The notes under the pieces are model-generated. The model saw only the letters and a program-made list of their open reading frames with translations. It ran no database searches and was not told the origin of the DNA. The position numbers and the translations under genes are program-made. A stretch of 32,095 bases of DNA from NCBI GenBank assembly GCA_021793395.1, contig JAJYSU010000025.1, positions 1 through 32,095 of the forward strand. Direction: 5' to 3'. This document shows, in pieces, positions 22,926 through 31,142 of this stretch; the stretch's first letter is position 1; every line of letters starts with the position of its first letter. Source of the DNA: Actinomycetes bacterium. GTDB lineage: Bacteria; Actinomycetota; Acidimicrobiia; Acidimicrobiales; RAAP-2.

Positions 22926-24005
22926 ATGACCACTCCCCACGCAACCATCGTCGTGTGCGACGGCGACGAAACCGGCCAGGAACTTCTTACTGAAGCATTG
23001 CGTGTCCTCACGCCCGAACTGCTCGGGGTGGAACTGGAACTCGTGCACTACGACCTCTCCCTGACGCGTCGCCGCGCGACTCATAACGAGATCGTACGCG
23101 AGGCCGCGGCGGCGATGGTGACCTGCGGGCTCGGACTCAAGGCCGCTACCGTCACGCCCCCCGAGATCGGGGGTGTGGGCTCGCCCAATCGACTGCTGCG
23201 CGAAGGAATTGGCGGATCGGTCATCGTGCGCACCGGCCGACGAATTCCTGGTGTGACGCCCGTCGTGGCGACCAATCGACCCATCATCGTGGTCCGCATG
23301 GCCGTCGGCGACGCCTACGGGGCCGCCGAAGGGCGTGACGGTACCCCCGACGACACGACCGAGAGCGCCTGGCGCACCGAGCGCATCGAACGGCGAGTGT
23401 GTCGCGACGTGGCCGAGTACGCGTTCCAAGCCGCCGAGGAGGAGGACGGCATCGTGTACGGCGGTCCGAAGTGGACCGTCTCGCCGAGTTACGAGGGGAT
23501 GCTGAAGGAAGAGATGGACGCGGCCGCGGCCCGTCACCCCTCCGTCCCCTACCACCCGACCCTCATCGACGCCACCTACGCGGGACTGCTGACCGACATC
23601 CACGAGCGCACGGTGGTCATCCCCTCGCTCAACCGCGACGGCGACTGCCTGAGCGACTTCGTGCTCGCCATGTTTGGATCGATCGCCGGCGCGGAGTCGG
23701 TGCTGTTGTCACTCGACGAGAACCTCCACCCCCAGGTAGCGATGGCCGAGGCCCCTCACGGGACCGCCCCCACACTTCAGGGGAAGAACGTCGCCAACCC
23801 CATGGCGATGCTGCTGGCCGAGGCGGCACTGCTGAACCAGGCCGCCACCCACCTGGGTGAGCCCGCGTTCCACCACGCGGGCGAGCGGTTGCGTGCGGCC
23901 ACACTGGAAGGAGCCGCCGAGGGAGTGCGCACCTTCGACCTCGCCGGCGAGGCGACGACGAGCGACGTGGTCGACGACGTCATCGCGCGTCTGGCCAAGG
24001 GTTAG
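22926..24005 (+). CDS. Isocitrate/isopropylmalate dehydrogenase family protein
   Basis: The 359-residue protein is a beta-decarboxylating dehydrogenase. Visible family elements are GSPNRLLREGIGG (85-97), the substrate-binding RTGRRIPGV (102-110), proton-relay Lys182 in GPKWTVS, metal ligands Asp215 (LIDATYAGL), Asp240 and Asp244, and the nucleotide loop HGTAPTLQGKNVANP (278-292). It differs from textbook Icd and LeuB by LNRDGDCLSDFVLAMFGS where they have DYISDL- or DMLSD-type sequences, and by ATPTPPE-like spacing near residue 76, so it belongs to a separate branch. Substrate could be isocitrate, isopropylmalate, homoisocitrate or tartrate-like; I cannot decide. There is no ribosome binding site; GAAACT five bases upstream suggests a leaderless start. 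Confidence 0.85.
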   Translation: MTTPHATIVVCDGDETGQELLTEALRVLTPELLGVELELVHYDLSLTRRRATHNEIVREAAAAMVTCGLGLKAATVTPPEIGGVGSPNRLLREGIGGSVIVRTGRRIPGVTPVVATNRPIIVVRMAVGDAYGAAEGRDGTPDDTTESAWRTERIERRVCRDVAEYAFQAAEEEDGIVYGGPKWTVSPSYEGMLKEEMDAAAARHPSVPYHPTLIDATYAGLLTDIHERTVVIPSLNRDGDCLSDFVLAMFGSIAGAESVLLSLDENLHPQVAMAEAPHGTAPTLQGKNVANPMAMLLAEAALLNQAATHLGEPAFHHAGERLRAATLEGAAEGVRTFDLAGEATTSDVVDDVIARLAKG

Positions 24006-24060
24006 ACACCTCGCGACCGCCACGGAGCGCCCTACACTGAGACCGATCCCTAGGAGGACC

Positions 24061-24498
24061 ATGACGCAGCGACGCGCACACACGACGTGGACCGGCACGC
24101 TCCCCGAGGGCGCGGGGCACGTCACCCTGACGAGCAGCGGGGCGGGCGCCTACGACGTCACGTTCCCGCGGCGCACCGCCGAGGACGCGGAGGGCGTGAC
24201 TAGCCCCGAGGAGCTCATCGCGGCGGCCCACTCCGCCTGCTACGCCATGCAACTCTCCGCACTTATCGCACGCGCCGGAGGGGTCCCCGAGTCGCTCGAC
24301 GTGGACGCCACGGTGACGTTGCGACCCGACCCCGCCGGCGGATTTCGCATCACGACCGTCGATCTGATCGTTCGCGCGAGCGCCCAGGGGCTCGACGACG
24401 CGGCATTCGTCGAGGTGGCCGAGGCCGCGAAGCAGCAGTGCCCCGTGAGCAAGGCACTAACCGGCGTCGACGTGACGCTCGACGCCGCCCTGCGCTAG
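24061..24498 (+). CDS. OsmC/Ohr-family peroxiredoxin
   Basis: The 145-residue protein matches the OsmC branch of the OsmC/Ohr family. The two redox cysteines are Cys60 in AAHSACYAMQLS, on the central helix, and Cys127 in KQQCPVSKAL; TSPEELIAAAHSAC is the usual lead-in. These proteins reduce organic hydroperoxides with a lipoylated or other dithiol donor. ATG 24061 is preceded by AGGAGG (24052-24057); the frame is open further upstream, but that overlaps the previous gene. TACACT (24033-24038) could be its own -10 box. It lies 55 bp after the dehydrogenase gene and is followed by a small hairpin. Confidence 0.93.
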   Translation: MTQRRAHTTWTGTLPEGAGHVTLTSSGAGAYDVTFPRRTAEDAEGVTSPEELIAAAHSACYAMQLSALIARAGGVPESLDVDATVTLRPDPAGGFRITTVDLIVRASAQGLDDAAFVEVAEAAKQQCPVSKALTGVDVTLDAALR

Positions 24499-24499
24499 C

Positions 24500-24515
24500 C
24501 CCGGGCATCCCCGGG
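24500..24515 (+). terminator. Small GC hairpin after osmC
   Basis: CCCGGG (24500-24505) and CCCGGG (24510-24515) pair across a 4-nt loop (CATC), starting two bases after the osmC stop. No T-run follows. A weak terminator candidate. Confidence 0.3.
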
Positions 24516-24543
24516 AACTACGGTGACGACGAGCGGAGAGATG

Positions 24544-25764
24544 ATGACAACGAGGCACCACGACACGAATGCGCCCGAGGGTCGAGGCCTGCTGGCGCCG
24601 GTGACGGTCGCGCCCCTCGAGGACGTGGTCGACCTCGACGACCCGCGCCGTCTGGAGATCCGCCACTGGCTCGCCGCTCATCCCCACCCGAGCGGGCGTG
24701 AGCTGGCCGAGGCCGGGCTCGTCGCACCGCACTGGCCCGAACCCTGGGGACGCGGCGCCGACCTCGGGTACCGGCTGCTCATTGATGACGAGTTAGCCCG
24801 AGCCGGGGTGACGCGACCGATCAACCCGATCGGCATCGGCTGGGCCGGTCCCACCATCCTCTACGCCGGCACCGACGATCAGCGGCGTCGCTGGCTACCT
24901 CGTCTGCTCAGCGGTGAAGACTTCTGGTGCCAGCTCTTCAGCGAACCCGACGCCGGCAGCGACCTCGCGGCCCTGGCGACCTCGGCGCGTCGCGACGGCG
25001 ACGAGTGGATCATCACCGGGCAGAAGGTCTGGACCAGTTACGCCCACCTGTCCGAATGGGGAATCCTCCTAGCGCGTACCTCGCGCGACGGACGCCCCCA
25101 GGACGGCGTGAGTTACTTCGTGTGCCCGATGCACGCGCCCGGCGTGACCATCTCCCCCATCGTCGATATGACCGGCGACCACGCCTTCAACGAAGTCTTC
25201 CTCGACGACGTCCGCCTCCCGGCGGACCACCTCATCGGTGCGATCAACGATGGGTGGCGACTGGCTAAAGTCACCCTGGCCAACGAGCGAGTGTCCCTGT
25301 CGGGCGAGGGCGCTCTCTGGGGCCGGGGTCCCACCGCCGCCGACCTGGTGCGCGACGTCGTCGAGCACGACGTCGCCCGCGGCGCCGTGGACCGCGACGA
25401 CCTCGTTCGCTGCTGGAGTCACGGCGAGATACTGCGTCTCCTGCGCCTGCGACTGCTGTCGGCGGCGATGGCCGGACGCGAACCCGGACCCGAGGCCAGT
25501 GTGCGCAAAGCCCTGGCCGACGACCACGGCCAGGAGGTGATGAGCCTGGCCCATCGCCTCGCCGGCGCGGCGGGGACGCTGCGCGACCGCGGGCCGGGTG
25601 GTATCGCGGGAGCCGACGGTGCCTCGTGGTACTACGGCTTCCTCTACGCGCGCGCCCTCACCATCGGTGGCGGCACTGCCGAGGTCCAGCGCAACATCAT
25701 CGCCGAACGAGTTTTGGGGCTGCCGCGCGACGTGAGCGGTCGCGCAACGAGCGGCACCGACTAA
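24544..25764 (+). CDS. Acyl-CoA dehydrogenase
   Basis: The 406-residue flavoprotein has the three-part acyl-CoA dehydrogenase fold. The middle domain shows LFSEPDAGSDLAALAT (131-146), which contacts FAD and the acyl chain, and WIITGQKVWTSYAH. The C-terminal helical domain ends with LTIGGGTAEVQRNIIAERVLGLPR, the family signature for the FAD partner loop. The sequence resembles mycobacterial FadE proteins that act on long or sterol-derived acyl-CoAs, but chain preference is not readable. Start: ATG at 24544 with GGAG five bases upstream; an adjacent ATG at 24541 and GTG at 24523 are in frame. No electron-transfer or other beta-oxidation gene lies next to it. Confidence 0.92.
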   Translation: MTTRHHDTNAPEGRGLLAPVTVAPLEDVVDLDDPRRLEIRHWLAAHPHPSGRELAEAGLVAPHWPEPWGRGADLGYRLLIDDELARAGVTRPINPIGIGWAGPTILYAGTDDQRRRWLPRLLSGEDFWCQLFSEPDAGSDLAALATSARRDGDEWIITGQKVWTSYAHLSEWGILLARTSRDGRPQDGVSYFVCPMHAPGVTISPIVDMTGDHAFNEVFLDDVRLPADHLIGAINDGWRLAKVTLANERVSLSGEGALWGRGPTAADLVRDVVEHDVARGAVDRDDLVRCWSHGEILRLLRLRLLSAAMAGREPGPEASVRKALADDHGQEVMSLAHRLAGAAGTLRDRGPGGIAGADGASWYYGFLYARALTIGGGTAEVQRNIIAERVLGLPRDVSGRATSGTD

Positions 25765-25783
25765 GAGCGGCCGCCGCGGTTCC

Positions 25784-25821
25784 TTGATTTTGGCCAACTC
25801 GGTTGGTAAGGTGCGCCAAAA
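25784..25821 (+). promoter_or_regulatory. Promoter with internal inverted repeats, upstream of permease
   Basis: TTGATT (25784-25789) and TAAGGT (25807-25812) are separated by exactly 17 bp. The spacer holds TTGGCCAA (25790-25797), a perfect palindrome, and CCAAC (25794-25798) facing GTTGG (25802-25806). A wider inverted repeat, TTTTGGC (25788-25794) and GCCAAAA (25815-25821), brackets the -10 box. Such symmetry around a promoter suggests repressor control of the permease gene. Confidence 0.5.
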
Positions 25822-25860
25822 CCACGCGACCTACCATGGCCGCGTGAGCAAGGGGGGGCT

Positions 25861-27795
25861 ATGGATGCCGGTTCACCGTCATCGCACGCGTCGGATCACG
25901 ACGAGAGCGATCGCCAATTAAAGCGAGTTCTCTCGCGCAGCCAATTGCTCATGCTCTCCCTGGGCGCGATCATCGGCTCGGGATGGCTGTTCTCCGCCAT
26001 GACGGCCGACACGCTGGCCGGTCCCGCCTCGTATATCTCGTGGATCGTCGGTGGCCTGCTGGTTCTCTTCATCGCCATGGCCTACGCCGAAGTGGCTACC
26101 ATGCTCCCGCGCTCGGGAGCGATCGTGCGCTATCCCCACCTCACTCACGGCGGGTACACCGGCTTCATCCTCGGCTGGGCGTACCTTCTGGCGAGCGCGT
26201 CGGTACCGGCCATCGAGGCGATCGCCACGGTGCAGTACATCGGTCCCCAGGCCCCGGCCAGTTGGCACCTGCTCCAGTCCCCGGTGACCACGTCGTCCAT
26301 CATCAACTTCCCCGAGGGATGGCTCTTCACCGTCTTCCTGCTCCTCGTGTTCTTCTTCATCAACCTCTACGGCGCGCGCTTCCTGGGACGACTGAACAAC
26401 GTGGTGATGGTCTGGAAGATCATCATTCCGGTGCTCACCTTCATTCTGATCTTCTTCCTGTCGTTCCACAGCCACAACTTCGCCCCCCCGGGAGGTGAGG
26501 CGACCGCCGGCTGGCACGAGGTCTTCTACATCATCCCCGGCGCCGGAATCATCTTCTCGTTCCTGGGCTTTCGCCAGGCGCTGGACTTCGGGGGTGAGGC
26601 GGCCAACCCTCAGCGCGACATCCCCTTCGCGACGATCGCCTCGGTTCTGATCGGCATCGTGATCTACACCCTGCTGCAGATCGCCTTCACCGGCGGCATC
26701 GTCTGGCACTACTTCGGCGTCAAGGTGAACGACTACGCGGCTCTGGGATCCCCCTCGAGCGTCGCCGGGCACGTGCTGGTCACCGCCAGCCCCTTCTTCG
26801 CCATCATGAAGGCGTCGGGCGTCGCGTTTCTGGTGTCATTCATGTCCTACCTGCTCATCGCCGACGCCTTCGTGTCGCCGATGGGTACCGGCTACATCTA
26901 CCTCGGGACCGGCGGGCGCACCATCTACGGCATGGGGGTCAGCGGCTACTTCCCGTCCGCGACCAAGCGAGTCAGTCCCCGTACCCGGATTCCCTGGGTC
27001 GCCCTGTTGGCGTCGTTCCTAGTCGCGGTGGCCTTCGTGAGCCCCAATAAGAGTTGGTTCTCACTAGTCGGCATCATCACCTCGATGACCGTCTTCACCT
27101 ACATCATGGGTGGCGTCAGCCTGCAGATCTTTCGCACGACCGCCCCGGACCTGGCCCGTCCCTTCCGCTTGGGCGCGGCCGGCTTCTGGGCACCGGTCTC
27201 GTTCCTCGCCGCCACCGCCATCGTCTACTGGTCGGGCTTCGCCACCGACGTCGAGTTGATTGGCCTGCTCTTCTTCGGCCTCCCGCTCTACGCCTGGTTC
27301 TTCGCGGGACCACGCGGACTGATGAACCGTGCGGCGTCCTACGTCGTCGGCGTCGTCTTCCTGGTCGCGTGGGTGCTGCTGTTGCACTGGGGCCACTGGG
27401 TTCTGACCTCCGCGTCGCCGACCAACCCGAGCCAGCACGCGCCGTTCCTGCTGTGGTACCTGTTGGTGGCCGTCGCCGTCTACGGCTTCACCGCCCTGTG
27501 CTGGCTGTTCGGAACCAACGAGGGACGTCATCTGATCACCCACTCGCTGTGGCTGATCACCTTCATTTTGGCCGAGGTCTTCCTGTCCTACTACGGGGCC
27601 TTCGGCGTCACCAGCCACATCCCCAAGTTGCTGACCTTCCCGATCGACACGATCTGGGCGCTGCTCATCGGCCTGGTCTGCTTCTATTGGGCCGTGAAGA
27701 GCGGCTACGAGACCGAGGAGATCCGCTCGATCACCGATACCGGGTCCGGACTGATCTCCGAGAGCCCCGCCGCCGTGGCGGTAGAGGAGAGTTAG
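25861..27795 (+). CDS. APC-superfamily amino-acid permease
   Basis: The 644-residue protein has 13-14 predicted transmembrane helices. The first helix contains GAIIGSGWLFS (35-45), the unwound substrate-binding motif of APC transporters, and GEAANPQRDIPFATIASVLIG is the conserved helix 6-7 region. It resembles the aspartate:proton symporter group (YveA-like) but is longer, with extra C-terminal helices and a polar tail. It would import an amino acid with protons across the cytoplasmic membrane; the substrate is inferred only at class level. ATG 25861 is preceded closely by AGGGGGGG (25851-25858). A strong hairpin follows 10 bp after the stop. It stands alone under the promoter at 25784-25812. 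Confidence 0.9.
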   Translation: MDAGSPSSHASDHDESDRQLKRVLSRSQLLMLSLGAIIGSGWLFSAMTADTLAGPASYISWIVGGLLVLFIAMAYAEVATMLPRSGAIVRYPHLTHGGYTGFILGWAYLLASASVPAIEAIATVQYIGPQAPASWHLLQSPVTTSSIINFPEGWLFTVFLLLVFFFINLYGARFLGRLNNVVMVWKIIIPVLTFILIFFLSFHSHNFAPPGGEATAGWHEVFYIIPGAGIIFSFLGFRQALDFGGEAANPQRDIPFATIASVLIGIVIYTLLQIAFTGGIVWHYFGVKVNDYAALGSPSSVAGHVLVTASPFFAIMKASGVAFLVSFMSYLLIADAFVSPMGTGYIYLGTGGRTIYGMGVSGYFPSATKRVSPRTRIPWVALLASFLVAVAFVSPNKSWFSLVGIITSMTVFTYIMGGVSLQIFRTTAPDLARPFRLGAAGFWAPVSFLAATAIVYWSGFATDVELIGLLFFGLPLYAWFFAGPRGLMNRAASYVVGVVFLVAWVLLLHWGHWVLTSASPTNPSQHAPFLLWYLLVAVAVYGFTALCWLFGTNEGRHLITHSLWLITFILAEVFLSYYGAFGVTSHIPKLLTFPIDTIWALLIGLVCFYWAVKSGYETEEIRSITDTGSGLISESPAAVAVEES

Positions 27796-27804
27796 TCGTC
27801 TCGC

Positions 27805-27844
27805 GTCACGACCGCGGCGGCGTCAACGCCGTCGCGGTCGTGAC
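27805..27844 (+). terminator. Long 19-bp hairpin after the permease gene
   Basis: Bases 27805-27823 pair with 27826-27844 with a single mismatch, leaving a 2-base loop (in practice a few terminal pairs open). It starts 10 bp after the permease stop codon. No T-run follows. The length and position favour an intrinsic terminator of the U-less type. Confidence 0.65.
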
Positions 27845-27893
27845 CGTGACGCACATCGCTCGCTCGTCGCGGCGCGTCCGATAGTTTCACGCC

Positions 27894-28535
27894 ATGGGTT
27901 GGTATACGAGAGAAGTCGTACCTCGCGTAGTCACGCTCGTCTGCTCGACGCGTGGGCTGCACTCCTGGCGCTCGCGCGTCTGCCAGGGGCTGTCGGGATC
28001 CGTCGTCGAAATCGGCTTCGGCGCGGGACTCAACCTCCCCTTCTACCCGACCGCCGTAGAGCGTATCTACGCCGTGGAGCCCTCCGACGCCTCCGTGCGC
28101 GCCGCGCAACGACGCGTCGCGCGAGTCCCCTTCCCGGTCCAACGGGTCGGGCTCGACGGACAGAATCTCCCGCTCGATGACGAGTCGTGTGACCACGCGC
28201 TCATCACCTTCACGCTGTGCACGGTGCCCGACGCGGAGCGAACTCTCCGCGAGGTGCACCGCGTTCTCGCCCCGGGGGGTCTCGTCCACGTCCTCGAACA
28301 CGGCCTCGCTCCCGACCCGCGCGTCGCGCGCTGGCAGCACCGCCTCGACCCCCTCGAGCAACTGGTCGCCGACGGATGCCACCTCACCCGAGAGCCGCTC
28401 TCGCTGCTGGCCAGGTCCGGTTTCGAGATCGAGTGGAGCGTGGAGCGTTACCTCCTCGCCCCAACCCCGTGGAGTTATCTCACCGCGGCGGTCGCCCGCC
28501 GAGTAACGCCGAACGACCTCGACGCCGACCGCTGA
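27894..28535 (+). CDS. Class I SAM-dependent methyltransferase
   Basis: The 213-residue protein has a Rossmann-like methyltransferase domain of the Methyltransf_11 type. Motif I is VVEIGFGAGLNLPFY (37-51), the acidic residue after strand 2 is Glu62 in YAVEPSDA, and the later motifs are LPLDDESCDHALITFTLCTV and EVHRVLAPGGLVHVLEH. The order and the short C-terminal region resemble phospholipid- or quinone-type small-molecule methyltransferases; the substrate is unknown. No ribosome binding site is present; TAGTTT (27882-27887) lies six bases before the ATG, so the message is probably leaderless. Its last 61 bp overlap the convergent secreted-protein gene. Confidence 0.88.
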   Translation: MGWYTREVVPRVVTLVCSTRGLHSWRSRVCQGLSGSVVEIGFGAGLNLPFYPTAVERIYAVEPSDASVRAAQRRVARVPFPVQRVGLDGQNLPLDDESCDHALITFTLCTVPDAERTLREVHRVLAPGGLVHVLEHGLAPDPRVARWQHRLDPLEQLVADGCHLTREPLSLLARSGFEIEWSVERYLLAPTPWSYLTAAVARRVTPNDLDADR

Positions 28536-28966
28536 CGCGGGCCGCGGGCGTGATCGGCGTGATCGGCTCGCGAGCGACGGGCGGGCGGCTCGCCCAACCG
28601 CTCCAATTCCATCTCGCGGTTGTCCGACGCCTGAGTCAGGGATTGACGCAGCACGGCGCGCGCGATCAACTGGTCCGACGTCGACGTCGCTCGACGCAGG
28701 TCGCGATGATAGGCGGCCTCGGCACTCGCCACCGACTCGATGAAAAGTTTGTCGATCGCGGCCAACGAGCGCTGATAGTCGCGCCAACGCTGTCGGATCG
28801 TCACGCCACCCGCGCGCGGCAACGTCGGGGGGACGACGACGGTCGTACTCGCGATACCCTGGTCACCACCACCACTGCCGCCATCGGCCGCGGCCGCCGT
28901 GGCGGGCCCGAGGGTCAACGCGACGCCCAGCACCGCGACCACCACTCGCGTGCTCACGGCTCTCAT
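28475..28966 (-). CDS. Secreted alpha-helical protein of unknown function
   Basis: The 163-residue protein begins with a clear signal peptide (MRAVST, hydrophobic 8-20, cleavage near ATAAAA-D). A Gly/Pro linker follows, then a long charged helical region (about 57-125; for example WRDYQRSLAAIDKLFIESV), and a basic C-terminal tail. Similar small secreted helical proteins are common in actinobacteria and have no known function. ATG 28966 has GAGGAG six bases upstream; the frame stays open further upstream but without signal-peptide sense. It is divergent from the response regulator, and a direct-repeat box lies between them, so it is a candidate target of that two-component system. The 3' end overlaps the methyltransferase by 61 bp. 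Confidence 0.75.
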   Translation of the reverse strand: MRAVSTRVVVAVLGVALTLGPATAAAADGGSGGGDQGIASTTVVVPPTLPRAGGVTIRQRWRDYQRSLAAIDKLFIESVASAEAAYHRDLRRATSTSDQLIARAVLRQSLTQASDNREMELERLGEPPARRSRADHADHARGPRQRSASRSFGVTRRATAAVR

Positions 28967-29007
28967 GTGGTACTCCTCACGTCGGCTTCGATCGTACCGG
29001 GCATCGT

Positions 29008-29024
29008 TGTGAAGAAGGTGTGAA
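29008..29024. promoter_or_regulatory. OmpR/PhoP-type direct-repeat box
   Basis: TGTGAA occurs at 29008-29013 and 29019-29024, 11 bp apart, one helical turn (TTCACA-N5-TTCACA on the other strand). OmpR/PhoB-type regulators, including PhoP and MtrA of mycobacteria, bind such direct repeats. It lies 59 bp before the response-regulator start and 42 bp before the secreted-protein start, so it can serve both. Confidence 0.5.
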
Positions 29025-29082
29025 AGTGCTAACCCCCGGCTCAGAAGAGCGCCGGGGCGCGGTGGACGGTACGCTCGGTCCC

Positions 29083-29781
29083 GTGACCCAGCGCGCGACG
29101 ACAATACTCGTGGTTGACGACGAGGATGGCGTGCGCGAGTTGCTCTGCGACGCCCTGCACATCGCCGGCTACGAGACACGCGAGGCGGTTGATGGCGTCG
29201 CCGCCCTGACCCAGTGGCGTTCGGGCCCCCTGGACCTGTGCATCGTGGACGTCAACATGCCCTCGATGGACGGCTTCGAGTTCGTCGAGACGGTGCGCGC
29301 GAGTGACAGCGCACTGCCGATCCTGCTGCTCTCGGCGCGCGACACGGCCCGCGACGTTGCCCGGGGCCTGCGCGTGGGCGCCGACGACTACGTGCGTAAG
29401 CCCTTCAGCCTCGAGGAACTGCTGCTGCGCGTGGCGGCGATCCTGCGACGCACCTCGGCCGGAGAAGAAGAGCGCGAGTTGCGCTGCGGGCCGCTCACGC
29501 TCAACGTCGACCGCCACGAGGTCTACCTCGACGACGAGCCGGTGGAAATGTCCGCGACGGAGTTCAATCTCCTCGAGACCCTGCTCGGGCGCAAGAACCG
29601 CTTGCTCACTCGCGAACAGTTGCTGAACGAGGTCTGGCACATTGACTTCGACTCGGACACGTCGGTGCTGGACACCTACATCTCGTACCTGCGCAAGAAG
29701 GTTCACCGTGACGGCTTCGCGCCGATCACCACGGTGCGTGGCGTGGGCTTCAAGATCGTGGATCCGCGCCCGGCGCCGTGA
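29083..29781 (+). CDS. OmpR-family response regulator
   Basis: The 232-residue protein has a receiver domain (5-118) with the acidic pair in LVVDDEDG, phospho-acceptor Asp56 (LCIVDVNMP), Ser84 and Lys106 (YVRKPFS). A winged-helix output domain follows (about 132-228), with EFNLLETLLGRKNRLLTREQ and TYISYLRKKVH. All phosphorylation residues are present, unlike the receiver protein at the start of the window. The start is GTG 29083: TACGCT (29070-29075) lies seven bases before it and there is no ribosome binding site, so it is probably leaderless; the frame is open further upstream. The kinase gene overlaps its stop by 4 bp (GTGA). Confidence 0.95.
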   Translation: MTQRATTILVVDDEDGVRELLCDALHIAGYETREAVDGVAALTQWRSGPLDLCIVDVNMPSMDGFEFVETVRASDSALPILLLSARDTARDVARGLRVGADDYVRKPFSLEELLLRVAAILRRTSAGEEERELRCGPLTLNVDRHEVYLDDEPVEMSATEFNLLETLLGRKNRLLTREQLLNEVWHIDFDSDTSVLDTYISYLRKKVHRDGFAPITTVRGVGFKIVDPRPAP

Positions 29782-31142
29782 GGCTCTCGACCAAACTCAC
29801 CGTCCTTCTCATTTCGATCACGTCGCTGGTGGCCCTGGCGGTGGGCGCCTTCGCCGTCGAATCCAGCACCCACTCCCAGTACGCGGTGCTGGACAGTTCC
29901 ATCAACGGCGTGTCCGACGTGGCGAACCACCCCCTCTCGGCGCTGAGCGACGCGTTGAACCTCGTGCAGTCCAACAACCTCAACCTCACACTGGTCGTGA
30001 TCGACCCCCGGGGCCACGTCACCACCGTGGCCACCGGCGACGTGGCGCTAACGGGACGCCCGACCCGCGCCGACGCGCGCGCCGCTCTCCACGGCATCGT
30101 GAGCGTGGCGAACCTTCCGGGCTTTCGCGTACGGGCGGTACCGGCCGGCGGCGGGTCCTACCTGCTGATCGCGGGCTCCGCCGCGGAGGTGGCCCAACGG
30201 GCCCACCAGCTGGTACTCCAAACCCTCGCCGTCGGACTCTTGGCCGCCGTGGCCATGGGCGTCGTCGCGCGGCTCTTCATGCGTCGCGACCTTCGCACCA
30301 TGGACCGACTCGTCACCTTCGCGACGTCGGTCGCGCGCGGCGACGTCGGCGAGGAGGTTCCGCCCGCCTCGGGCAGTACCGACGTTCGCGAGCTGCAACA
30401 CGCTCTGGCGGACATGGTGCTCGCGCTGCGACGCACGATCGACGTGGAGAAGTCCAACGCCGAGTTGATGCAACGCTTCATCGGCGACGCGTCGCACGAG
30501 TTGCGCACGCCGCTGACCGTGATCTCGGGCTACGTGGAGTTGCTCCAGCGCCCCGACCTCAGCGAGGAGCAGCGCGGACGAGCCGTGGCTCGACTCTCCC
30601 GCGAGGCCAGCCGAATGGGTTCGCTGGTCAACGACCTGCTCTTCCTCGCCGAGGTTCGCGAGCTGCACGACCGCGGTGACGAGATCGTCGAGATCAGCGA
30701 CGTGGTGAGCGCCGCCACGCACGACTTCACTCTCGACCACCCCGAGCGCCCGGTTACCCGCACGATCACACCGGGGTTGACGATCGTGGGACGCGTCGAC
30801 TACGTGGAACGGCTACTCGGTAACGCGCTGGGCAACGTCGTGCGCCACACCGGCGCCACCGACCCCGTCCGGGTCACCCTCACGCGCGACGGCGGCGACG
30901 CGGTGCTGCGCGTCGACGACGCCGGACCGGGCCTACCGACGGACTCCTACGGAGCCGTGCCCGGGAACTTCCAGCGCTTCGATCCGTCGCGCTCGCGCGG
31001 CTCGGGCGGATCGGGACTCGGGATGAGCATTATGGCCGACGTCGCGGTGGCCTTACGCGGCACGATGACGACCGCCCGCAGCGACTTGGGCGGGCTCGCG
31101 ATCGTCGTACGGCTCCCCCTCGGGCCGACGTCGAATGGTTAA
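29778..31142 (+). CDS. Sensor histidine kinase
   Basis: The 454-residue kinase has an N-terminal transmembrane helix (8-27), an extracytoplasmic sensor domain of about 118 residues, a second helix (about 146-168), a HAMP region (to about 225), and the catalytic core. His240 in GDASHELRTPLTV is the phosphorylated residue. The ATPase domain has N-box LGNALGNVVRHTG, G1 DDAGPGL, the F box FQRF, and G2 GSGLGMSI. It is the cognate kinase of the overlapping response regulator. The sensor domain is short and shows no named fold; it may sense an envelope signal. Its TAA overlaps the stop codon of the convergent SHOCT gene at 31139-31142. Confidence 0.95.
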   Translation: MRLSTKLTVLLISITSLVALAVGAFAVESSTHSQYAVLDSSINGVSDVANHPLSALSDALNLVQSNNLNLTLVVIDPRGHVTTVATGDVALTGRPTRADARAALHGIVSVANLPGFRVRAVPAGGGSYLLIAGSAAEVAQRAHQLVLQTLAVGLLAAVAMGVVARLFMRRDLRTMDRLVTFATSVARGDVGEEVPPASGSTDVRELQHALADMVLALRRTIDVEKSNAELMQRFIGDASHELRTPLTVISGYVELLQRPDLSEEQRGRAVARLSREASRMGSLVNDLLFLAEVRELHDRGDEIVEISDVVSAATHDFTLDHPERPVTRTITPGLTIVGRVDYVERLLGNALGNVVRHTGATDPVRVTLTRDGGDAVLRVDDAGPGLPTDSYGAVPGNFQRFDPSRSRGSGGSGLGMSIMADVAVALRGTMTTARSDLGGLAIVVRLPLGPTSNG

